A DNA stretch of 36,351 nucleotides. It comes from Candidatus Nomurabacteria bacterium. GTDB lineage: Bacteria > Patescibacteriota > Minisyncoccia > Phycocordibacterales > UBA9973. Below are positions 1-9,254 of the stretch, piece after piece (position 1 is the first letter of the stretch; each line of letters begins with the position of its first letter). The DNA is taken from assembly GCA_943356675.1 (NCBI GenBank), contig CALRFQ010000008.1:1-36351 (forward strand), read 5' to 3'. The position numbers and the translations under genes are program-made. The notes under the pieces were generated by a model. That model saw only the letters and a program-made list of their open reading frames with translations. It searched no databases and was not told the DNA's origin.

Positions 1-1362
1 AGGTACAACACCAAATTTAATTGTCGTATTTATATCATCTGCTGTAACTACATATGTAGTACTTGTAGCATTTAATATCTCTATATCATCACGATACCAT
101 TGGTATGTAGAAGTTCCTTCTAAGTCACCCTCAAGATCACCATATGTATAACTTCCTGTTAGTGTACTTCCTAAATATGCTGAACCTGAGATTGATACAG
201 AAGTGGCGGTGGGTGCAAAATTTGCTGGGTCGTATTCAAAAATAACACCGTTACTAGATGTGCCACCATAAGATGTTAATCCATAAAATTTACCATTACT
301 CTCTAACAGTGACCCAGAATATGGATTAGCTCCATTAACAGCATCATTAAAATCGTATATCCTGGTATATATACTAGTAGCAAGGTCATATTCAAAGACT
401 ACACCGTTAGTAGATGTGCCCCCATTATATGTCATACCATATAATTTACCATTACTCACAATCAATGATCCATAAGGAACAGCTCCATCAGTATCACCAA
501 AATCATATTTCTTTGTAAATGTACTAGTCGTTAAATTATATTCAAAAATAACACCGTGACTAGATACTCCACCAGTAGATGTGAGCCCATACAAATTACC
601 ATTACTTCCTATTAATGATCCGTGGGGATTTGCTCCATTAGTAACATCAAAATCATATTTCTTTGTATATGTACTGGTGGCTGGATCGTATTCGAAGATG
701 ACACCACGATTAGATGTGCCACCGTAATATGTCATACCGTAAAATTTACTATTAATCACAAGTAGTGATCCGTGGGGGTTAGCTCCATTAGTAGTACCAT
801 CAAAATTATACTTATTTGTATATGTACTGGTGGCTGGATCGTATTCGAAGATAACACCACGATTAGATGTACCACCAAATTCAGCCATACCATAAAACTT
901 ACTATTACTCTCTATTAGAGAACCAATTGGCATTAGCCCATCAGTACTAAAATCATATTTCTTTGTGTATGTACTAGTAGCTGGATTGTATTCAAAAATA
1001 ACACCGTAATCAGATGTGCCGCCACTAGGTGTCATACCATAGAATTTACCATTACTTTCTATTAGCGAGCCTTGGGGGAATGTTCCATTAGTACCACCAA
1101 AACTAAATTTTTTAGTATAGGTACTAGTAGCTGGGTCGTATTCGAAGATGACACCACGATTAGATGTACCCTTATATTGTGTCATACCGTAAAATTTACC
1201 ATTACTTTCGATTAGTGAGCCACGGGGAACTCTCCCATTAGCAAGATCAAAATCATATATCTTAGTAAATAACCCCGCCTCAGCACTCTGTGCACCTACC
1301 GCAAACGAAACCACTATGAACGCAACCAATATTAATTTTCGGAAATTTAGCAACTTTTTCAT
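1..1362 (-). CDS. Secreted tandem-repeat protein, GLoVer-type (TIGR03803-like) repeats; C-terminus lies outside the window
   Basis: Reverse strand reads MKKLLNFRKLILVAFIVVSFAVGAQSAEAGLFTKIYDFD... followed by repeats like YDFDGTNGANPHGSLIESNGKFYGMTYYGGTSNRGVIFEYDPATSTYTKK. Signal peptide at N-terminus. Open to the window edge, so absent from the ORF track. Confidence 0.85.
   Translation of the reverse strand, partial: MKKLLNFRKLILVAFIVVSFAVGAQSAEAGLFTKIYDFDLANGRVPRGSLIESNGKFYGMTQYKGTSNRGVIFEYDPATSTYTKKFSFGGTNGTFPQGSLIESNGKFYGMTPSGGTSDYGVIFEYNPATSTYTKKYDFSTDGLMPIGSLIESNSKFYGMAEFGGTSNRGVIFEYDPATSTYTNKYNFDGTTNGANPHGSLLVINSKFYGMTYYGGTSNRGVIFEYDPATSTYTKKYDFDVTNGANPHGSLIGSNGNLYGLTSTGGVSSHGVIFEYNLTTSTFTKKYDFGDTDGAVPYGSLIVSNGKLYGMTYNGGTSTNGVVFEYDLATSIYTRIYDFNDAVNGANPYSGSLLESNGKFYGLTSYGGTSSNGVIFEYDPANFAPTATSVSISGSAYLGSTLTGSYTYGDLEGDLEGTSTYQWYRDDIEILNATSTTYVVTADDINTTIKFGVVP
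230..1290 (-). repeat. About 7 tandem coding repeats, period ~150 nt (~50 aa), GxLIESNGKFYGMT..GGTSxxGVIFEYDPATSTYTKKYDF
   Basis: Recurrent acaccgN..tagatgtgcc / taaaatttaccattact blocks near 250, 402, 550, 701, 853, 1001 and 1150. Confidence 0.85.
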
Positions 1363-1412
1363 ATGTATTTTATTATACACCCCCCCCATATAAATACACA
1401 ATTTAATACACT

Positions 1413-1841
1413 TTAGAAAAGACCCCAGTAAGCATAGACCCCAGATTCCTCTGTATCTATCCGAAGATTTAATACTGAAATCACACCATTAAGTTCTGTT
1501 TGGAAATTAGCAAGTTGACTGTTAATACTATTTGGTTCTTTATATTTATCTAAGAATGACATTACAGATTCACCAATCTTTTTCATTTCTGAAATAAATA
1601 TTTCTGTTTTTACAGTATCTTGGCCTTTGTTTTTCATTTGCTCTAAAAGTTGAACATAGAAAATATCATTTTCCAAGTGTATATGCTCTAACAAATCCTT
1701 ATGAAATTGTTCTAAACTTTTTTCTATTTCTGTAAAATCTTTTTCTTCTGATGTAGATAGAACAAGTGTATGCGCCAAATCTTTCTGCAAACCTCTATTT
1801 TGTTCTATCATTACAGAAACAATATTTTTTATTTCTTCCAT
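1413..1841 (-). CDS. Hemerythrin HHE-domain-like protein
   Basis: 142 aa helical protein with FHKDLLEHIHLENDIFY, resembling the hemerythrin cation-binding motif. Confidence 0.5.
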   Translation of the reverse strand: MEEIKNIVSVMIEQNRGLQKDLAHTLVLSTSEEKDFTEIEKSLEQFHKDLLEHIHLENDIFYVQLLEQMKNKGQDTVKTEIFISEMKKIGESVMSFLDKYKEPNSINSQLANFQTELNGVISVLNLRIDTEESGVYAYWGLF

Positions 1842-1859
1842 AAAATTATTTTAAATTAA

Positions 1860-2333
1860 TTAATACTTTTTACTAAGTGCATAAAGTACTACGCCTGTCC
1901 AAAATGAAATCAATCCTAGAAGTAAAAATAACCCAGAGAATACATATGTAAGGATTCCGAGGTTTAGAGCTGTCGTAAGAGCAGTAGCAGTTACCCACAT
2001 ATCGCGAGTTGTGTTTGGCACTTGCACGGCTTTACCATCTGCGCCTAATACCACCTTCCCTGCTGCATCCACTTTGTCGATAGTGCGAGGCATTTCCGCA
2101 TATGTCTTGCCACCTGTAGTCTTTAGTGTATGCTCACGGATAATATCTGCCTGTGCCTTAAGTGTCATAGGGCCACTCACAAGTACTCCTGGGATTTCAG
2201 AATCTTCTGGAGTTGTTATTTTCTCCTGAGCAATATTTTTATGAGTAAATGAAATTCCCCATGCGCCACCAATAACCATAATAAGACCTGCGATAAAAGC
2301 AAACGCTGCAGAAACCTTTAATAGATTTTTCAT
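1860..2333 (-). CDS. Two-TM membrane protein resembling the actinobacterial family often annotated 'aromatic ring-opening dioxygenase LigA'
   Basis: N-terminal and C-terminal TMs around AQEKITTPEDSEIPGVLVSGPMTLKAQADIIREHTLKTTGGKTYAEMPR; AEKIT..D and GKTYAE motifs recalled from that family. Confidence 0.5.
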   Translation of the reverse strand: MKNLLKVSAAFAFIAGLIMVIGGAWGISFTHKNIAQEKITTPEDSEIPGVLVSGPMTLKAQADIIREHTLKTTGGKTYAEMPRTIDKVDAAGKVVLGADGKAVQVPNTTRDMWVTATALTTALNLGILTYVFSGLFLLLGLISFWTGVVLYALSKKY

Positions 2334-2440
2334 AAAACAAATTTATAAGGTCTTTCGGACCTTTATTATAATAATAAAATGAATACCTATATATAATTAT
2401 ATGCCTCTATACTTTTTTTGTCGAACAGAAAGGTGGATAA

Positions 2441-3226
2441 TTACCTTAGCATATTTCCACTCTCATAGCGCTTAATAGCAAATTTGTACATAATTCTGGT
2501 TATTATTACCCAGAAAATTGAAATGGATATACTTGCAATAAGTAATGGAAAAGACTTCTCTTTAATTATATCTATAGGCATTGCACTTGTGATGAGAATT
2601 GGAATTGCAGTTAAAAGAAAAACTTTAAGTTTATATGGGAATATTCCTCCGGGATAGAGCCCTGGCCTCATAAAAATATCCATCATTTGAGTAGAAACCA
2701 ATTCTCCGTCATAAACGAAAAATACAACAAGCGAAGCAAGTAATCGGAAGCATATAAATACCACACACCCAGAAATTGCCGCCATGATAAATAGTAGCCA
2801 TACTACGAGTGTGAATTTCAGATAGAAACCGTAGAAAATCATAATACTTATTCCCATAAGTAAATCTCCATATGCAGTGACTGAGAAGGACAAACCGGCA
2901 AGCTTCACGAATGAGCTCACTGGCGCTAGGAGAACACTATCGAAACTCCCCTTCACGACGAATTCTGGAAGTTCTTTCACTCCATAAAAGAAGCTGTGGC
3001 ACACTCCGAAGCAAAATGTAGAAACTCCGATCATTCCGATCACATCCACACTTGTCCAACCATTTATCGGACCTGTCGCATTCATGAAAAGAAGCCAGAT
3101 AACGAAAAATGTGAGATTGTTTAGAACCATACTTATGACCCCAATCCAAAAGGAAGTTCGAAGCACATAAGCATTACGCAGATTTGCAAGTGACATCGCT
3201 ATGAAGAATTTAATATCTCTTTTCAT
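2441..3226 (-). CDS. ABC-2 type transporter permease
   Basis: 261 aa, six hydrophobic segments, adjacent to a second permease and an ATPase. Confidence 0.8.
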   Translation of the reverse strand: MKRDIKFFIAMSLANLRNAYVLRTSFWIGVISMVLNNLTFFVIWLLFMNATGPINGWTSVDVIGMIGVSTFCFGVCHSFFYGVKELPEFVVKGSFDSVLLAPVSSFVKLAGLSFSVTAYGDLLMGISIMIFYGFYLKFTLVVWLLFIMAAISGCVVFICFRLLASLVVFFVYDGELVSTQMMDIFMRPGLYPGGIFPYKLKVFLLTAIPILITSAMPIDIIKEKSFPLLIASISISIFWVIITRIMYKFAIKRYESGNMLR

Positions 3227-3227
3227 A

Positions 3228-4019
3228 TTAGCCGTTTACTGCAAGCTTCTTGAATGAACGCTTTGAAATAATAATAATGAGGCCGACACAAATTAATATC
3301 CAAATTATAGAAATGAAAAATAATTGTGGGAAACGCTCCACGAAATTAGGATACATTGCAAATGAAATACTCACTGAAGCGCCGAATGGTGAATAAATAG
3401 CAATAGTTTGAAGCAGTTTAGGGAAGAATGCCACAGGCACCCAAGCCCCACCGAAGATCATTATAAATTTACTAACAACGAAAAATACTGGCTCACTATT
3501 GTGTAGCCATAGTCCTGAAAGTCCACATAGTAAATAAAGTAAACAAGTTAAAATTTGGCTCAGTACAAAAAGCACAATGAGCCCTAGTATCCAAAGTCCG
3601 AAACCAATATCTACGATAGGTAAACCTACAAGGAAGTAGCATAAAATTATTGAAATTATCGTGGCTGATATGAAAGGCACTAATCCCTGCCCTATCTGTA
3701 TGAAAACTTTTTGCCAAAGATAATTAATAGGTCGGAGTAAATACATTTCAATATTGCCGGATAGTATGTCTGCACGCATCGTCTTCTCTATACCGCGAAG
3801 TCCTAAGCAGAAGAATATGGCGTACACCACAATACTCCACACAGCATTTGGGAATGGTAATTTCGCCTGCATGCTAGGCACCATCTCATACACATATTTG
3901 TAAAGGTAAATACTGAAAAGCAAAAAAAGTGTGTGATTCACCATTTGGAAAACCACTTTCTTCTTTTGGTCCATTGTATTTTTCGCTACAATGTAAATGT
4001 AATATAAACCTTTATACAT
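3228..4019 (-). CDS. ABC-2 type transporter permease
   Basis: 263 aa polytopic protein; MRADILSGNIEMYLLRPINYLWQ motif typical of ABC-2 exporter permeases. Confidence 0.8.
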   Translation of the reverse strand: MYKGLYYIYIVAKNTMDQKKKVVFQMVNHTLFLLFSIYLYKYVYEMVPSMQAKLPFPNAVWSIVVYAIFFCLGLRGIEKTMRADILSGNIEMYLLRPINYLWQKVFIQIGQGLVPFISATIISIILCYFLVGLPIVDIGFGLWILGLIVLFVLSQILTCLLYLLCGLSGLWLHNSEPVFFVVSKFIMIFGGAWVPVAFFPKLLQTIAIYSPFGASVSISFAMYPNFVERFPQLFFISIIWILICVGLIIIISKRSFKKLAVNG

Positions 4020-4020
4020 A

Positions 4021-4779
4021 TTATTGTTTGTATATCTTCACCAAGACATCTTCAAGCGATGGACCTCTCTCTACCACAACATTTTCTTTATCAATTAGTT
4101 TATGAAGTTCATTTGTAGGTTCATCTACCACGATCTTTCCGTGGTTCACCACTATAGTACGGTCGCAAATAGCTTCAATATCACCCACATCGTGTGAAGT
4201 AAGGAAGATAGTCATATTGTGCTGATCTCTAAGCTGAAGTAGCACTTCACGCAAGTTCTGCTTGGCGATAATATCGAGACCTATACTTGGCTCATCGAGG
4301 AAAAGAATTTTAGGATTATGAATGAGTGAGCAAGCAATCTCCACACGCATGCGCTGGCCGAGTGAAAGTGTGCGTATAGCTTGATCTCGGAATGATTTCA
4401 TATCAAGAGTGTTCTCAAGATAATCAATCCTTTCTTTAATTTCAGTTTTAGAAAGCCCGTACATAACTCCAAAAAGTTTGAGAGTGTCGCCAAGTGGTAG
4501 ATTTGGTAGCAAGTTACTACGCTGGCCAAAGACTGCACCGATTTGTGCGACCACTTTTTTGCGATCTTTCGCTGGTGAGAGTCCTAAGATAGAAACTTCT
4601 CCACTAGTTGGATGAAGAATTCCAGTTAGCATTTTTATAGTCGTTGATTTTCCAGCACCATTTGGTCCGATAAGTGCGACAGTCTCACCTTGCTTGATGC
4701 TAAATGACACACTATCTACAGCCACCACAATCTTACCTTTGTGTTTGAATTCTTTTCGAAGATTTTTTACTTCTATCAT
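4021..4779 (-). CDS. ABC transporter ATP-binding protein
   Basis: Walker A GPNGAGKST, signature LSLGQRMRVEIA, Walker B ILFLDEPSIGLD. Confidence 0.95.
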   Translation of the reverse strand: MIEVKNLRKEFKHKGKIVVAVDSVSFSIKQGETVALIGPNGAGKSTTIKMLTGILHPTSGEVSILGLSPAKDRKKVVAQIGAVFGQRSNLLPNLPLGDTLKLFGVMYGLSKTEIKERIDYLENTLDMKSFRDQAIRTLSLGQRMRVEIACSLIHNPKILFLDEPSIGLDIIAKQNLREVLLQLRDQHNMTIFLTSHDVGDIEAICDRTIVVNHGKIVVDEPTNELHKLIDKENVVVERGPSLEDVLVKIYKQ

Positions 4780-4782
4780 AAA

Positions 4783-5097
4783 TTATCTAGAGCCCATACC
4801 ACCCATTAATCTCATAAGAGGTTCGAGTTCTTGGCGGTGCTTCATTATTTGAGCTTTGTATTTGCCCATGATGAGTACTGAGGCCAAGTCCTGTGGCATT
4901 CCACCTTTTGTCTTCTCTTCCACCTCTTTTTGAATCTTTTCGAAAAGTTCTTTGACTTCCTTATTCTCTTCGAGCGCCTTCATACTCTCTGCGAGTTCTG
5001 GGTTCTCAGATATTTGCTTGGCGATAGCTTCCGCCTGATCACTACTCATACCCTTCATTTGTAGGGTCTTTTTTAATATAAATGATTTAATTGACAT
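4783..5097 (-). CDS. Conserved hypothetical helical protein
   Basis: 104 aa, charged helical, co-oriented with ABC operon. Confidence 0.6.
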   Translation of the reverse strand: MSIKSFILKKTLQMKGMSSDQAEAIAKQISENPELAESMKALEENKEVKELFEKIQKEVEEKTKGGMPQDLASVLIMGKYKAQIMKHRQELEPLMRLMGGMGSR

Positions 5098-5124
5098 AAT
5101 GCGATTATAGCAAAAAAGTCATTT

Positions 5125-6087
5125 TTGTGCGAATATAAAATTATGAGCAAGCCTCATACTAAAATTATTGTAATCCTAGGCCAAACAGCCACCGGCAAGA
5201 GCGACTTTGCAGTGGAAATTGCGAAGCTCGTAGGCGGAGAAATAATTTCCGCAGATTCTCGCCAAGTCTATAAAGGACTCGACATAGGAAGTGGCAAAAT
5301 TACGAAAAAGGAAATGAAGGGAGTTCCCCATTACCTGCTCGACGTTGCCTCACCGACTCGGACTTTCACCGTGGCTGATTTCAAAAAAAAAGCAGAGCTT
5401 GCAATAAATAAAATTTATAAAAATAAAAAAGTGCCAATAATTTGCGGAGGTACAGGGTTCTATATCGACACACTCATATCAGGACAAGTTCTCCCAGAGG
5501 TTCCACCAAATGCAAAACTTCGCAAAAAATTATACTCAATGTCAGCGATAGCACAGTATGAGTACTTGAAAAAGTTAGATAAAGAACGCGCAAAAACTAT
5601 CGATAAAAATAATCCCGTCCGCCTCATCCGTGCGATTGAAATTGCTACCTCTCTCGGCAAAGTCCCAAAACTCCGCACAAGTCAGGCCAGTGCAAAATAT
5701 GATGTTATATATATTGGCTTAAATCTACCCGATGAAATTCTAAAAGAGAAAATCCGTATTCGCCTATATGCTCGAATTAGAGAAGGTATGGTAAAGGAAG
5801 TGGAAAATCTTCATAAAAATGGTGTGTCTTGGAAGCGCCTAAATGACCTCGGCCTTGAGTATAGATATGTGAGCGGATACATACAAAGTGGTGAATACAC
5901 TAAGGGTATTGCACCTTCCCTACTGCTTGAGAATGAATGGGTAAAGAAATTGAATTCCGAAATCTGGCACTATGCAAAGCGCCAAAAGACATGGTTCAAG
6001 CGCAACAAGGATATTACATGGATTGACCCTCGCGAAGTTTACGAGAGAGCCAAAGCCCTCTACAAAATCAAAAAGTTTTTAGAATAA
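5125..6087 (+). CDS. miaA: tRNA dimethylallyltransferase (start may be 5143)
   Basis: ILGQTATGKSDFAVEIAK, ISADSRQVYKGLDIGSGK, GGTGFYIDTLISG motifs. Confidence 0.95.
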   Translation: MCEYKIMSKPHTKIIVILGQTATGKSDFAVEIAKLVGGEIISADSRQVYKGLDIGSGKITKKEMKGVPHYLLDVASPTRTFTVADFKKKAELAINKIYKNKKVPIICGGTGFYIDTLISGQVLPEVPPNAKLRKKLYSMSAIAQYEYLKKLDKERAKTIDKNNPVRLIRAIEIATSLGKVPKLRTSQASAKYDVIYIGLNLPDEILKEKIRIRLYARIREGMVKEVENLHKNGVSWKRLNDLGLEYRYVSGYIQSGEYTKGIAPSLLLENEWVKKLNSEIWHYAKRQKTWFKRNKDITWIDPREVYERAKALYKIKKFLE

Positions 6088-6705
6088 TTATTTTTTAAGT
6101 TCTAAGATTAGACGCATCCAAAGACCCTCATGACTATAGGTAAGTTCTGATATTTCAAAATTAGATTTTAAAATTATTTCTCGTAACTCAGGCTCAGTAT
6201 AATATTTATAATAAACTGGAGCTTCTAACTTTCTTTCAGATATTTCATCACCTACACCATTTTTAAGAGAGATAGCAGCATATCCATTAGGCTTAATTAT
6301 TTCTGAAATATTTTTTAAATTTTTCTCTAAGACTTCTTGAGATGCGTGAACGAAAACTCCGTTTGCGAAAAACCCATCAAACGAATGTCGCCATTCTTCT
6401 TTAGGATTATCTCTGAAATCATACACTTCAGTTTTAAACCCTTCCTCCTCCAAGTTCTTTAAAGCTTCTGGAATTATATCTGTGCAAGTAACTTCAAAAC
6501 CTTTTGATTTAAAATATCTTGCATCTCGCCCAGTAGCTGAACCGAATTCCAATATCTTTGAATTTTCAGGTAACCTCATCAAGAAGGAATCTGCCCACTC
6601 TTTTGATTCGCCATTCATTTCAGATGGCGTACGTTCTGTATAAGTATCAAACTTATCTTTGTAAGTTTGAATAGTTTTATCAAATTTATTATTATCCTCC
6701 ATCAT
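6088..6705 (-). CDS. Class I SAM-dependent methyltransferase
   Basis: ILEFGSATGRDARYFKSKGFEVTCTDI motif I. Confidence 0.85.
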   Translation of the reverse strand: MMEDNNKFDKTIQTYKDKFDTYTERTPSEMNGESKEWADSFLMRLPENSKILEFGSATGRDARYFKSKGFEVTCTDIIPEALKNLEEEGFKTEVYDFRDNPKEEWRHSFDGFFANGVFVHASQEVLEKNLKNISEIIKPNGYAAISLKNGVGDEISERKLEAPVYYKYYTEPELREIILKSNFEISELTYSHEGLWMRLILELKK

Positions 6706-6708
6706 TTT

Positions 6709-7383
6709 TTACTTAAGCAAAAATCGAAGCGTAGAAACTAGACGAATCTTTTTAAATTCTGGAGAGCCGGGGTCTTTATCTACAATATCAAAGACTCCTT
6801 GATTACCACGCACGATGCCTCCCACTTTTGAGCCAGAGTTTGTAGCGAATTGTGCTGCTGTATCGCGAGCGTTCTTGATAGCTTCTGCAAGCATATCTGG
6901 CTTCACACTATTTAAATCAGAGAAATTAAATGCGATAGAATTCTGAGTAAGCACTACGCCACTCTTCACAAGCATTAGAGTCTCGCTTGAGCTCTTCTTA
7001 GCAATGTCTACTTTGTTTGTATAAACAGAGATTTGATTTGTAGAATTGTAGCGGAATGCTGCATCCTTGTATGTATCTTGGTAGATATTTGCAGGAGCCA
7101 CATTTATTTCTGCATCATCAAAACCTTTTGTCTTTAGAAATGTCTTAATAGTAACTAAATTCTTTTCAATATCTCCATAAAGTGCATCGATACTGTTTGA
7201 CTTCACTTCGAAGTTCATAGACCAGATAGCAGTGTCTGATTTCACAATCTTCTCTGATAGGCCTTTCACTTCTACATATGCTCCTTGATCAGAGAAATTT
7301 TTCGAAGCAATGAAACCAATAAAAGACAATACTACAATAGCTATGCTAATAAATATCTTCCCACTTATTTTAGTTGTTTCCAT
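6709..7383 (-). CDS. SIMPL (DUF541) domain protein
   Basis: N-terminal TM; VKGLSEKIVKSDTAIWSMNFEVKS pattern and AIKNARDTAAQFA typical of SIMPL proteins. Confidence 0.75.
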   Translation of the reverse strand: METTKISGKIFISIAIVVLSFIGFIASKNFSDQGAYVEVKGLSEKIVKSDTAIWSMNFEVKSNSIDALYGDIEKNLVTIKTFLKTKGFDDAEINVAPANIYQDTYKDAAFRYNSTNQISVYTNKVDIAKKSSSETLMLVKSGVVLTQNSIAFNFSDLNSVKPDMLAEAIKNARDTAAQFATNSGSKVGGIVRGNQGVFDIVDKDPGSPEFKKIRLVSTLRFLLK

Positions 7384-7662
7384 AGGTATAGTATAGCATA
7401 GATAAAGAAATTCGGATGGAGGAGGAAACGTGAGTACACTTTCGGCTACGCATAATTTTCTCGTAAAAATTTGCTCGACCGCGCCTCAGCTCGACAGCTT
7501 CCGGCTTCCGATTCCTCAACCTAAAAAGACTCTGATAACATCCGAGTCGGCGGTGGAGGGTAATCTTTCCCTACGGGAACAGTATACCTTTTCTAAATTC
7601 TTACAGAATTACAGAAAAGCTTTCCGCTTCCTCCACGCACGCAAAGGTTTTGCGTGCTACCG

Positions 7663-7692
7663 CCAAAAAAACAGCCGAAGCTGTTTTTTTAA
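7663..7692 (-). terminator. Intrinsic terminator following tRNA-Gly
   Basis: Reverse strand AAAAAAACAGCTTCGGCTGTTTTTTT hairpin. Confidence 0.8.
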
Positions 7693-7695
7693 ATG

Positions 7696-7766
7696 CGGGC
7701 GATGAAGGAATCGAACCCTCGCCAGACCTTTTGGAGAGGTCTGTTCTACCACTAAACTAATCGCCC
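7696..7766 (-). tRNA. tRNA-Gly (UCC)
   Basis: GGGCGAT acceptor / ATCGCCC, anticodon arm GACCT-CTCCAAA-AGGTC, T-arm GGGTTCGATTCCTTC; no encoded CCA. Confidence 0.93.
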
Positions 7767-7795
7767 GTATATTTGAATTTTAAATAAACAAAAAA

Positions 7796-7832
7796 TAAAA
7801 CCATCTCAGTGAAGAGACGGTTTTATTTTAGC
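7796..7832 (-). terminator. Intrinsic terminator after rpmG
   Basis: aaaaccatctc-agtgaa-gagacggtttt hairpin. Confidence 0.6.
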
Positions 7833-7850
7833 AAAATATAAGCTAAAAAA

Positions 7851-8009
7851 CTACTTTTTCGCCTCTTTATGCTTGGTATTCTTTTTGCACCATTTACAGT
7901 ACTTTTTAAGCTCGATCTTTTTAGTAACGAGTTTCTTGTTCTTGCTGGACCAGTAATTGATACGCTTGCAAGAAGTACATGCTAATTTGAAAAGTCTATC
8001 TTGTGACAT
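7851..8009 (-). CDS. rpmG: 50S ribosomal protein L33
   Basis: Reverse strand MSQDRLFKLACTSCKRINYWSSKNKKLVTKKIELKKYCKWCKKNTKHKEAKK*, with CxxC...CxxC; below ORF-track length cut-off. Confidence 0.92.
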   Translation of the reverse strand: MSQDRLFKLACTSCKRINYWSSKNKKLVTKKIELKKYCKWCKKNTKHKEAKK

Positions 8010-8036
8010 GGGACTACTATAGCATATAGCGCTAAA

Positions 8037-9206
8037 TTAGGCAATAATTCTCGGTATTAGAGGACTCACACGGGTTACAACCTCATAATTGATAGTATCT
8101 GTGGAATTACCTAACTCCTCAGCTGTAATATCTCCTTTGCCTTGCTTACCTAGGAGCACCACTTCGTCACCTGCCTTAACTCCTTTAATATCAGTAATAT
8201 CAACTACAAACATATTCATTGCGACACGACCAAGAATTGGAGCATGTTTGCCATTTATAAGTGCTTCGCCTTTATTTGATGCACTACGAGGAATGCCATT
8301 TGAATAACCTTGAGGAATTACTGCAATCTTGGTCTCAGATTTTGTAATATGTGTGAGTCCGTAGCCGATGGAATGCCCTGCTGGTAAAGTTTTCACTTGA
8401 GCTACGTGTGTGACCCACTTCATCACGGGCATCAGATCAAACTTTTTACTCCAATCCTTTTTCAGATTCTCACTTGGCCACATTCCATAAAGCCCGATTC
8501 CTATGCGCACAATAGGATGCACTCCATTCCACTTCTCATATGCGAGCACACCGGATGTCGCAGAAATGTGTGTGTGAATTTTGCCATAGCCAAACTTCTT
8601 GAAAGTTTCCACAACATTTTTATATGTATCAATTTGTTTTTGTGCATGCGAAAAATCATTTGTATCTTCTATGTTTGCAAAATGTGAATATACTCCGTCG
8701 ATTTTTATATTCTGCATCTTTTTAGCTTCCAATAAAAACTTCTCCAAATCCGCAGGCATCACACCCTCTCTTCCTAAATGCGAATCAACAGCGATATGAA
8801 CCTTTTGCTTCACTCCAAGCTTCCTAGCAATTTCATTTATGAGTAGTGCGTGAGAGAAATCAAAAACAGTAAGTATGCATCCAAGCTCTATAGCATTGGC
8901 TATATCACTCTTGCCTACATAGCCTAGGAGCAGTACCGGCTTCTTGGAAATCTTGCGTACATTATAAAGCTCGTCGATAGAATTCACTTGGAAGTAGTCC
9001 ACAAGCGGTGCGAGAATTTTCACCACTTCTTTGTCACCATGGCCGTAGGCATTGGCCTTCACCACAGCGGCAATCTTCGTGCCACTCTTCACCACCTTTT
9101 TAATACACTTAAAATTGTGCACAAGCGCACTCTTTGAAATTTCTATATATGAAAGTGGAAGATTATTTTTAACCATAATAGACTCAATTTTAGCATTAAA
9201 ATTCAA
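8037..9206 (-). CDS. alr: Alanine racemase
   Basis: AAVVKANAYGHG PLP-lysine motif; HIPISATSG-like HTHISATSG; IGIGLYGMWPS. Confidence 0.93.
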   Translation of the reverse strand: MNFNAKIESIMVKNNLPLSYIEISKSALVHNFKCIKKVVKSGTKIAAVVKANAYGHGDKEVVKILAPLVDYFQVNSIDELYNVRKISKKPVLLLGYVGKSDIANAIELGCILTVFDFSHALLINEIARKLGVKQKVHIAVDSHLGREGVMPADLEKFLLEAKKMQNIKIDGVYSHFANIEDTNDFSHAQKQIDTYKNVVETFKKFGYGKIHTHISATSGVLAYEKWNGVHPIVRIGIGLYGMWPSENLKKDWSKKFDLMPVMKWVTHVAQVKTLPAGHSIGYGLTHITKSETKIAVIPQGYSNGIPRSASNKGEALINGKHAPILGRVAMNMFVVDITDIKGVKAGDEVVLLGKQGKGDITAEELGNSTDTINYEVVTRVSPLIPRIIA

Positions 9207-9219
9207 GGTTTTAAAGTCC

Positions 9220-9248
9220 TTGACAAAAAAGTACTAATCTGCTATACT
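9220..9248 (+). promoter_or_regulatory. Sigma70-type promoter for the structured RNA
   Basis: TTGACA - 17 nt - TATACT. Confidence 0.85.
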
Positions 9249-9254
9249 AACTAA

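Noticed and set aside
230-1290. Tandem repeats as a CRISPR array
   Set aside because: 150-nt period, continuous reading frame with signal peptide; protein repeats.
2441-4779. ABC exporter as a defence or toxin system
   Set aside because: Standard ABC-2 ATPase with two permeases; nothing in sequence indicates a specialised role.
7430-7705. 91-aa ORF on + strand
   Set aside because: Antisense to the tRNA-Gly tail and terminator; no protein-like composition.
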